A stretch of 64,000 nucleotides of DNA from Cyclobacterium qasimii M12-11B. GTDB lineage: Bacteria; Bacteroidota; Bacteroidia; Cytophagales; Cyclobacteriaceae. The DNA lies in NCBI RefSeq assembly GCF_000427295.1, contig NZ_ATNM01000033.1:17392-81391 (forward strand). Reading direction: 5' to 3'. This document shows positions 47,160 through 54,659 of this stretch, piece by piece (the first letter of the stretch is position 1; every line of letters begins with the position of its first letter). The notes under the pieces are model-generated. The model saw only the letters and a program-made list of their open reading frames with translations, did no database searches and was not told where the DNA came from. The position numbers and the translations under genes were made by a program.

Positions 47160-47616
47160 TGTACTCAAATTTATACTTAACTCTTTGTTTGACCTGAATT
47201 GGGAAACAAAGGGTAAAATTGTAAGACTTTCTCTTTCCTCTCCATAGACAAGAGCAGTATAATTCCCTTCCGAAAACCAGCTATTGGATAAAACCACCTG
47301 GAATTATCCGGCTACCGACCTGCCATTAAAGTTTACTATCTCCTGATCCTGCGAAAAAGACAATTGCTCCCAATGGTTTTAAAAAAGGCTACAAAACAAT
47401 GGTAGAATTGATAAAAACCTTAGATTCAGAACAATGGTCCTGTAATTTACAATTACCTGGTTAAAGCCATAAGATGGCCATCTTCTACTTTTTACCCATT
47501 GTAACGATCAACTTTTTATCCTATATTCAACATTCGACTTACAATAAACCCAAACCCAATTCTCTCCGATCCACGGCTTTAAGCCAAAATCATGGGCATT
47601 ACTAAGAAACCACATC
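47160..47616. other. Intergenic region with possible gene remnants
   Basis: No intact gene. Short coding-like stretches occur: on the plus strand 47355-47463 reads PDPAKKTIAPNG then KTMVELIKTLDSEQW and stops; on the minus strand 47130-47280 reads NSWFSEGNYTALVYGEERES. They cannot both be real. The 33-nt motif is at 47497-47529. Confidence 0.35.
47497..47529 (+). promoter_or_regulatory. 33-nt motif shared with 37897-37929 (candidate promoter)
   Basis: Same CATTG-nn-ACGATCAACTTTTTA-n-C-n-TATATTCA layout, 29 of 33 positions equal by my count, ending 87 bases before the AtoE-type start (94 in the GH43 copy). Confidence 0.55.
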
Positions 47617-49035
47617 ATGTTTGAAAAATTAGGAGAAAAATTCACCCAAATATTTCTCAAATACCTACCTAATTCATTTGTCTTCGCAATTATTTTAACC
47701 TTAATCACAGGAATTAGTGCAATTGCCTGGTTAGGAGCAAGTCCAATGGAAATAATAAAATCCTGGTATACGGGCTTTTTTGACTTATTGGGGTTTTCCA
47801 TGCAAATTGTGTTAATCGTCATCACAGGCTTTAGCATTGCCTTGTCTCCCCTAGTGAAACGTGGAATAGGCACCCTCTCTACTTATATTAAAACGCCAGC
47901 GCAAGTCTATTTTCTAGTGGTTTTTATAGGTATGCTTTTGTCCATGATAAGCTTTGGATGGGTGGTAATCACCTGTGTTTTGGCCAGAGAGTTAGCTTTG
48001 CGAGTGAAGGGAATCAATTATCCTTTCTTAATTGCATGCGCTTACTTTTCATTTAACAGTTGGGTTTTAGGCTTTTCCAGCTCAATCCCTTTACTCCTCA
48101 ATTCTGAAAACAATTTTTTGATTGAAACTGGTCTCTTATCTGCTGTGATACCAACCAGCTATACTTTACAATCCTCACTAAATATTGCAATGATGGGCTT
48201 AATAGTGATTGGTGGCTCATTGCTAATGTTCCTATTGCGGCCAAAACAATTTAAAAATAAAGAATTGAGTGATTTGACACTTTCTAATGGCATTTCTGAG
48301 CCAAAGACAATTCAAGAAGAGGCTAAAGAATTGAAATTGCCTTTTAACGCCTTATCTGATAAATTGAACAATAGCATCATCCTTCAAATGATCATTGTAA
48401 TTATGGGGCTTACCTATATTGTATTTCATTTCAGTACCAGAGGTTTTGATTTGAATTTTAATATCATGATTTTCATTTTCTTAATTGTAGGCATGGCTTT
48501 GCACCAAACCCCTTCCCGCTATGTCATTGCCATGAAACGTTCCAGTAGTAATGTCTCAGGAATTCTATTTCAATATCCCTTTTATGCAGGCATTATGGGA
48601 ATCATGATGTATACAGGTTTGGGGGATCAACTAGGGCAATTAATGGCTGAAGTTGCAACCTTAGACTCCTATCCTTTTTATGCCTATTTAACTGGCGCAA
48701 TTGTCAATTTTGCCATTCCATCTGCAGGAGGGGAATTTGCTGTCATTGGGCCGAGTATAATTAATGCCATCAAAGAACTTGGCACAGGTTTGCCTGAGAA
48801 TGAAATAACGGCCATGATTTCCAGAGCATCCTTGTCAGTGGCTTATGGCGAAAGTTTAAGCAATTTGTTACAGCCGTTCTATTTATTGATCATCTTACCC
48901 ATTATGGGGACTGGAGTCAAAATTCAAGCCAGAGATGTGATGGGGTACCTGGTTATTCCATTCCTTGTATTTTTTTATTGCAGTCTTTATTGGTTGTCTA
49001 TTGGCCACTTTAGGTCAGATTGTAAACAGGAATAA
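47617..49035 (+). CDS. Short-chain fatty acid transporter (AtoE family), 3' end possibly frameshifted
   Basis: 472 residues with about 12 membrane spans. FEKLGEKFTQIFLKYLPNSF and SFGWVVITCVLARELA are typical of the AtoE/SCFA_trans family (PF02667), as are FAIPSAGGEFAVIGPSI and SLSVAYGESLSNLLQPFY. It would carry short-chain fatty acids such as acetoacetate or butyrate across the inner membrane. The last 19 residues as read are polar and unlike the family. One T fewer in the seven-T run at 48970-48976 gives a hydrophobic end (FLVFFIAVFIGCLLATLG), so the true C-terminus probably lies in the other frame, which stays open to 49159. A 33-nt motif upstream is a candidate promoter. Confidence 0.87.
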   Translation: MFEKLGEKFTQIFLKYLPNSFVFAIILTLITGISAIAWLGASPMEIIKSWYTGFFDLLGFSMQIVLIVITGFSIALSPLVKRGIGTLSTYIKTPAQVYFLVVFIGMLLSMISFGWVVITCVLARELALRVKGINYPFLIACAYFSFNSWVLGFSSSIPLLLNSENNFLIETGLLSAVIPTSYTLQSSLNIAMMGLIVIGGSLLMFLLRPKQFKNKELSDLTLSNGISEPKTIQEEAKELKLPFNALSDKLNNSIILQMIIVIMGLTYIVFHFSTRGFDLNFNIMIFIFLIVGMALHQTPSRYVIAMKRSSSNVSGILFQYPFYAGIMGIMMYTGLGDQLGQLMAEVATLDSYPFYAYLTGAIVNFAIPSAGGEFAVIGPSIINAIKELGTGLPENEITAMISRASLSVAYGESLSNLLQPFYLLIILPIMGTGVKIQARDVMGYLVIPFLVFFYCSLYWLSIGHFRSDCKQE

Positions 49036-49403
49036 TGAAACCTACTTAGTTGGAGCTTTTGTCAACATTGTTCTGATTGGTTTTACTAGGGTGGCTACAA
49101 TATTTTTACTCCCTCCTTTTTTTCCTATTTATAAAATCACATTCAAAAACTACTTTTAAAGTTAAATGAAGCTATAAATGAGTTAAATGAAATTCTAAAA
49201 ACATAATAATCTGCAATTCTTGTCAGGTTTTTCCATTTTTTGCGTCTGTTAGTAGTAGTTAAAATCTCCTACCTAAAAAGCCCTAATCCCCACATCCCAT
49301 AGGGTGTAAATTAGGTTTTTCTGGTTTGAATTAATTAATAATACGCTGTTGAGGGAATTTTTCTTTTTGGTGCAGCCTATAGCTTTAAAATTCAACATAA
49401 TTT

Positions 49404-50264
49404 ATGGAACTAACTTTTGAATTCTGGTACCTACTTCCCATTTCAATTTTAATAGCGTCCATTGCCATGAGCAGTGGGATTGGTGGAGCGGTTTTTTTCT
49501 CACCATTGTTTATGCTCGCCTTAAAATTAGAGCCAAATATTGCCATTGGTTCTGCCTTAGCAACAGAACTTTTTGGGTTCGGAAGTGGTTTGGTGGCCTA
49601 TTACAAAGCCAAATTAATTGACTTTAAGCTAGCAAAAGCGCTCTTAATTTATTCTGTTCCAGCCGCAATTGTTGGGAGTTATTATGCTGACATAGTTCCT
49701 GCTATCGTTCTAAAAACAATATTTGCTGTGGGTCTTCTTTTTATTGGCTATCAATTGTTTGCTGCATGGCGCAAGGAAGAAAGAGAAAAAAACGAAGCTT
49801 TAAACAAGGTGGAATTTGCCCAAAATTTTGAAAGCGAGTTGACGGACAGCTCTGGCAAAGTTTACCGCTACACCGTTTGTAATCGCAGTATGGGCAAAGG
49901 CTTTGCTGCGTTGGGAGGAGCTTTTGTAGGGATGATTTCTGTGGGCTTGGCGGAGCTTCAAGAATACCATTTAGTAGCCAGGTGCAAAGTGCCCACACCC
50001 GTTGCCGTAGCCACTTCTGTATTCGTGGTGGTTATAACAGTGCTTGTGGCTTCGATAGGTCATTTTTATGCCTTTGCATTGGAACCAAACGAAGTAATGA
50101 ATGAGGTGCTTAATATTATTGTTTTCACAATTCCAGGTGTGATCATTGGCGGTCAAATTGGGCCCAAACTGCAGAAAATCATTCCTGAGGATAAAATGAA
50201 AGTCGCCATCTCGATAGCATTTATTGCCATCGGTGTTTTTATGCTTTATACAATAACCCAATAA
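49404..50264 (+). CDS. TSUP family transporter (TauE/SafE, sulfite exporter type)
   Basis: 286 residues, about 8 membrane spans in two halves. IAMSSGIGGAVFFSPLFML and AIGSALATELFGFGSG in the first half and GMISVGLAELQEYHLV with PTPVAVATSVFVV in the second are family features. A soluble loop of about 35 residues (115-150) containing one Cys (YTVCNRS) joins them. TSUP proteins move sulfite, sulfonates, thiosulfate or other sulfur anions. Followed 8 bases on by a 47-residue membrane protein gene and then a disulfide flavoprotein, suggesting a sulfur-linked operon. Confidence 0.87.
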   Translation: MELTFEFWYLLPISILIASIAMSSGIGGAVFFSPLFMLALKLEPNIAIGSALATELFGFGSGLVAYYKAKLIDFKLAKALLIYSVPAAIVGSYYADIVPAIVLKTIFAVGLLFIGYQLFAAWRKEEREKNEALNKVEFAQNFESELTDSSGKVYRYTVCNRSMGKGFAALGGAFVGMISVGLAELQEYHLVARCKVPTPVAVATSVFVVVITVLVASIGHFYAFALEPNEVMNEVLNIIVFTIPGVIIGGQIGPKLQKIIPEDKMKVAISIAFIAIGVFMLYTITQ

Positions 50265-50272
50265 TTAATATT

Positions 50273-50416
50273 ATGAAAAACATTCTCTTACTTCTATTGG
50301 TAATCCTGGCCTTAGGCATGATTATTATAGGTATTATCGCAAGTATGCTACCTCCTGCACTTACGGGAGTTGGATTTTTAATAATCGCTGCTCTGTTTTT
50401 TAATTCAACAAAATAA
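50273..50416 (+). CDS. 47-residue membrane protein
   Basis: Starts with ATG 8 bases after the TSUP stop and ends 38 bases before the flavoprotein start. Residues 3-24 and 26-42 are hydrophobic, joined by PPALTG, so it is a two-span hairpin with a short tail (FFNSTK). I do not recognise a family. Position, spacing and clean membrane hairpin make it a real gene, probably a small subunit or regulator of the TSUP transporter. Confidence 0.7.
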   Translation: MKNILLLLLVILALGMIIIGIIASMLPPALTGVGFLIIAALFFNSTK

Positions 50417-50454
50417 CAACTAGTTTTTAGTTAAAAATCATAAAAATATATCCA

Positions 50455-51834
50455 ATGAAAAAGTTTGACGCAATAATCATCGGCTCCGGCCAGGCAGGTA
50501 CACCCCTGGTATTTAAAATGGCTTCCCAAGGCAAAAAAGTGGCCTTTATAGAAAAAGAACATTTAGGAGGCACCTGCCTGAACGTAGGGTGCACACCTAC
50601 CAAAACCTACGTTGCCAGTGCGAGAAGAATGTGGGATGCACAACATGGAGAAGACTTGGGCATCGTAATCCCTGAAGGAACTTATGCTGATCTGAAAAAA
50701 ATAAAAGCACGGAAAGATGCACTCATTCAAAAATCAGTAAGTGGCATTGCAACTGGAATTGAAAAGAATGAAAACATCACCTATTTTAAAGGTGAAGCTC
50801 ATTTTACTGGACAAAAACAAGTGAAAGTCGGCAAGGAAGAAATAACAGCAGACCAAATTTTTATTAATGTTGGAGGTCGGCCATTTGTACCCAATGGCTA
50901 TGATGATGTTCCGTACTTAACAAGTACCTCTATTCTGGAATTAGAAGAAATTCCTGCACATTTAATCATTGTAGGTGGTAGCTATATTGGATTGGAATTT
51001 GGGCAAATGTTTAAAAGATTTGGAAGCCAGGTGACGATTGTAGAAATGCAAGACACCATCATTGGAAGAGAAGATCCGGAAACGAGTGCGGCCATCCTCA
51101 AATTTTTACAAGACGAAGGAATAGATTTTCGCTTACAAGCAGAATGTATCACCGCCAAAAATGAACCTGAAGGGAATATTTCTGTTCAAGTTGACTGTAA
51201 AATGGACGGCCCTCCTACTATTAAAGGAACGCACATTTTAATGGCCGTTGGCAGAAAGGCCAATACGGACACACTCAATTTAGATGCTACAGGTGTCAAA
51301 ACTGACAAAAGGGGTTTTATAGAAGTGGATGATTTTTTAAAAACCAATGTTCCGGGCATTTACGCTTTAGGGGATTGCAATGGCAAAGGGGCCTTTACCC
51401 ATACGGCATACAATGACTATGAAATTGTAGCCGAAAACATGTTTGATGGAAAGAAACGAAAAGTAAGTGACCGAATTACCACCTATAACCTTTTTGTAGA
51501 TCCACCTATGGGGCGCGTTGGATTAACAAAAAAAGAGGCCATAGAAAAAGGCTATAATGTATTGGAAGCAAAAAGAGAAATGAGTCGCATTTCCAGGGCA
51601 AAAGAAAAAGGAGAAACCAATGGTTTTATGAGTGCGCTTATAGATGCCGATACAGATAAAATTTTGGGTGCATGCGTGTTAGGCACAGGTGGGGATGAAA
51701 TTATAACCAGTTTGCTAAATATTATGTACGCCGATGCGCCTTACCAAACAATTAGAGATTCTGTAGTTCCCCATCCCACAATTTCAGAGTTGATTCCAAC
51801 CATGCTAGAATCCCTGGTCAAAGTTTCTAAATGA
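50455..51834 (+). CDS. Pyridine nucleotide-disulfide oxidoreductase (mercuric reductase/lipoamide dehydrogenase-like)
   Basis: 459 residues. FAD motif GSGQAG (10-15), redox disulfide C41-x4-C46 in GGTCLNVGCTPTK, NAD(P) motif VGGSYIGLEFG, second FAD motif YALGDCNGKGAFTHTAYND, and C-terminal His-Glu pair in VVPHPTISELIP. It lacks the N-terminal HMA domain and the C-terminal Cys pair needed for Hg(II) transfer in true MerA, so the often-given label mercuric reductase is unsafe. Beside a TSUP transporter it may reduce a thiol, persulfide or similar compound. Cytoplasmic homodimer expected. Confidence 0.88.
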   Translation: MKKFDAIIIGSGQAGTPLVFKMASQGKKVAFIEKEHLGGTCLNVGCTPTKTYVASARRMWDAQHGEDLGIVIPEGTYADLKKIKARKDALIQKSVSGIATGIEKNENITYFKGEAHFTGQKQVKVGKEEITADQIFINVGGRPFVPNGYDDVPYLTSTSILELEEIPAHLIIVGGSYIGLEFGQMFKRFGSQVTIVEMQDTIIGREDPETSAAILKFLQDEGIDFRLQAECITAKNEPEGNISVQVDCKMDGPPTIKGTHILMAVGRKANTDTLNLDATGVKTDKRGFIEVDDFLKTNVPGIYALGDCNGKGAFTHTAYNDYEIVAENMFDGKKRKVSDRITTYNLFVDPPMGRVGLTKKEAIEKGYNVLEAKREMSRISRAKEKGETNGFMSALIDADTDKILGACVLGTGGDEIITSLLNIMYADAPYQTIRDSVVPHPTISELIPTMLESLVKVSK

Positions 51835-52341
51835 AAAGATTTGCAAACTATTTTAGCGTTTAGGGAAATTTTCCACCCTCACTTAGCATCTTCTACGACA
51901 CCTCAGTTGTAGAAGTGCTTCGTAGTTCAGGTATCTTACCGTTTATACAGCAATTTTCAAGTAATTATAAATCCCGGAAATTTTGGATCAACTTGTGACT
52001 GAAAACCAAATATTAGAAAGAGTTTCGAGGAAAATGCCATACCTGCCTAGACAATATAAAAGTATTGGCAAAGGGGTATCCTAACCTAACTAACTGATTT
52101 TAAGACTGATTAACCTTATTGTATTCTGGCCTTTTTTGATAATATGGCATAAAACAATTGGGTGACCAAAACTTTCCTAAATACAGAAAATATATTTATG
52201 TCTAAACAAAGAATTCAATACAAATGGCCAATTGTTTGAACTATATTTGATCCAAAAGATTAAGAAATCAAAAGTAAATTTAAAATCACGATTCCTAACA
52301 AAATCTTTTACTAAAAGCAATAAAGATAAATATTGAATGAT
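51835..52341. other. Intergenic region, about 500 bases
   Basis: Hairpin cttctacgac (51890-51899) with gttgtagaag (51906-51915), one G-T pair, 6-nt loop, likely terminates the flavoprotein gene. A short coding-like stretch near 51977-52081 (LDQLVTENQILERVSRKM, then a stop) may be a remnant. TATATTTG (52242-52249) is a perfect minus-7 match before the antiporter. Confidence 0.45.
52242..52249 (+). promoter_or_regulatory. Candidate minus-7 element of the antiporter gene
   Basis: TATATTTG, exact TAnnTTTG match, 92 bases before the ATG. No clear minus-33 element at normal spacing. Confidence 0.4.
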
Positions 52342-53293
52342 ATGGCTATTTCCTTACTTTTAATAGTAGTTGGGTTTTTAGGACTAATTTTTGGCGCCAA
52401 TTGGCTTGTTGATGGTGCATCGGCCTTGGCTAAAAAGCACCATATTCCTGATTTGGTTATTGGTTTAACCATCGTTGCGTTTGGAACCTCCGCACCTGAA
52501 TTAGTTGTAAATTCAGTGGCTTCATTGGAAGGGCTTTCAGATATCGTTTTGGCAAACGTTATTGGCAGCAATAATTTTAATTTATTCATCATATTGGGAA
52601 TAGCTGGCTTAATTTATCCAATAACCGTCCAATCCTCAACCGCTTGGAGAGAGATCCCTATTTCCCTAATAATAACTATTGTTTTATTTGGACTTGCAAA
52701 TGATTTTTTCATCAATCAAAACGCTGAAATATCAAGACTTGACGGATTTGTTTTACTCCTATCTTTTGTGTTTTTTCTGTACTATATTTTTAAACAAATG
52801 AAAACGGAAAAATTGAAGCCATTACCTATATTCAAAAATCAAATAGTAAGATTTGGAGTTTAATGCTATTTGGTTTTAGTGGACTTATTATTGGAGGGAA
52901 ACTTGTGGTTGATAATAGTATAGGCATTGCCATGGATTTAGGGATTAGTCAAAAAATAATCGGATTAACTATAATTGCTGCTGGTACATCACTTCCAGAA
53001 TTAATTACATCCATAGTAGCTGCCCTTAAAAAGAACAGTGACATTGCAATTGGCAACGTTATTGGCTCAAACATATTTAACATTCTTCTTATTCTTGGGA
53101 TTAGTTCATTGATAAATCCTGTCGCATATAATCAAATTTTCAATCAAGATTTTGCTATATTGATTGGAGGAACTGTTTTCCTAATAATCGCCATGTTTAC
53201 AGGAAAAGGAAAAAACTCGACAGGTGGGAAGCCTTACTATTAATTGGTTTTTATTTGATTTATACTACCTATTTAATATCAAAAGAATTGTAA
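52342..53293 (+). pseudogene. Calcium/sodium antiporter (CaCA family), frame broken twice
   Basis: About 318 residues after repair. Two alpha repeats of the CaCA family: GTSAPELVVNSVASLEG with NVIGSNNFNLF, and GTSLPELITSIVAAL with NVIGSNIFNIL; about 10-11 membrane spans, YrbG-like. The first break is at 52834-52838 (five A; six restore FKKSNSKIWSLMLFGFSG), the second at 53210-53215 (six A; seven restore GKGKKLDRWEALLLIGFYL). The end is then 53293. ATG 52342 is preferred to TTG 52333. It would exchange calcium for sodium or protons across the inner membrane. Confidence 0.85.
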
Positions 53294-53601
53294 ATCAAAC
53301 CAGCACTTCGAAGTTTAAACCTAAATAAGCAATAGACAAGCTAGTAGGCAATGTAATCCACCCAAAACCAATCGAATAGGAGTTCATCTCTCGAAAATGA
53401 GAAAAACCCCACCAGAGTAAGTTACCCTACCTTACTTTTACAGAGGTCTTAGAATCTGGATCTAAGGAGAAAATCACATCAAAATTAAAACTGAAGTGAA
53501 AAAATACACCTTGAAAAATAATTATTCAAGGTGACACTTTGCATTCTAAATGAAGAAATACTGTTTGTAATGGTCTTCGCTAAATAAATCCGAAAAAATG
53601 A
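53294..53601. other. Convergent intergenic region
   Basis: No gene. Holds the nrnA terminator (next entry) and little else. Confidence 0.5.
53497..53533 (-). terminator. Terminator of the rapA-nrnA operon
   Basis: Perfect 9-bp arms caccttgaa (53507-53515) and ttcaaggtg (53525-53533). On the minus strand the stem is followed by tattttttc, a classic T run. Confidence 0.75.
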
Positions 53602-54606
53602 TTATTTAAGCGAAAAGTACTTTGGTACCAAATCCTTTATTTTTGCTAAGGTCTCAGCGACTGGTAATTCACTCATGCCTCCTGAAGCATTTGCATGACC
53701 ACCTCCATTAAAATTCTCTGCTGCCATCACATTCACGGGATTCTCCTCCCCTTTTGAACGGAAAGATATCTTCATGATACCATCTCTCTCAGTGAACACA
53801 ATTGCCGCCTTCATTCCCTTTATAGACAAGGCCTGATTGGCTAAGCTATCAGTATCCCCTTTTTGGTAATTGTATTTCGCCAATTCTTCTTTCGAAAGGG
53901 AAATAACAGCCACCATATAGTCTTCCAAAATCTCCAACTTCTCACACATTGCATAGCCTTGCAAACGCAAACGACTCGCTGTGTTGTTGTCACTCAACAT
54001 TTCATGAACCAAATGATGTGCTACTCCTGCGGTCAACAATTTTGCCAGTATCTCATGTGTTCGTGGCCGGGTGGATGGAAACCGAAAACTACCTGTATCC
54101 GTCAATATTCCCAAGTACAAAGGTGTGCCAATTTTTGGGTCAAGTAAAGCACCATTTCCAGATTGTTCTATTAACTCGACAATCAACTCTGACGTGGATG
54201 AAGCAGTAGTTTCAGACACTGTAATTGTTGGGAAATCTTCTGGGTTTAGATGATGATCAATCATTATTGTTTTACATGTCACCGCCTCTAACAAGGCCTG
54301 CATATCATACCCAACACGATTTGTCCCATTGTAGTCCAAACAGAACACCAGGTCCGCGGCCTCAAAAGCGGAAGCTACGGCTTCTGCCTGATCTGTCATT
54401 AATAGAAAATCAGAAGTATCTAACCAATACAGAAAACCAGGTGCTGGATCTGGATGACAAACAGTAGCCGTTTTACCAAGCTTTTCAATGAAATGTAGCA
54501 AGCCCAATGAGCTTCCAACTGAATCGCCATCCGGAGATTTATGTGAGGTGATTATTATGTTTGAGGCTGCTTTAATTTCAGCTACTATTTGTTCGTATAC
54601 ATTCAT
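53602..54606 (-). CDS. nrnA: DHH-family phosphoesterase, bifunctional oligoribonuclease/pAp phosphatase type
   Basis: 334 residues. DHH domain: SHKSPDGDSVGS (D26, D28), LDYNGTNR, and the motif D117-H118-H119 (MIDHHLNPE); D at LTDTGSFRFPST. C-terminal DHHA1 domain with GGGHANASGGMSE. It degrades nanoRNA and converts pAp to AMP with manganese. No signal peptide. It lies 53 bases after rapA on the same strand and ends before a good terminator, so they form an operon of RNA-related functions. Confidence 0.92.
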   Translation of the reverse strand: MNVYEQIVAEIKAASNIIITSHKSPDGDSVGSSLGLLHFIEKLGKTATVCHPDPAPGFLYWLDTSDFLLMTDQAEAVASAFEAADLVFCLDYNGTNRVGYDMQALLEAVTCKTIMIDHHLNPEDFPTITVSETTASSTSELIVELIEQSGNGALLDPKIGTPLYLGILTDTGSFRFPSTRPRTHEILAKLLTAGVAHHLVHEMLSDNNTASRLRLQGYAMCEKLEILEDYMVAVISLSKEELAKYNYQKGDTDSLANQALSIKGMKAAIVFTERDGIMKISFRSKGEENPVNVMAAENFNGGGHANASGGMSELPVAETLAKIKDLVPKYFSLK

Positions 54607-54659
54607 TCTACTACTATTATTTTTATTTTAACATCAATATTATCAGTAAAATCAACTAG

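Noticed and set aside
50455..51834. True mercuric reductase (merA)
   Set aside because: No HMA domain, no C-terminal cysteine pair, and no merT/merP/merR neighbours, so I kept the broader family call.
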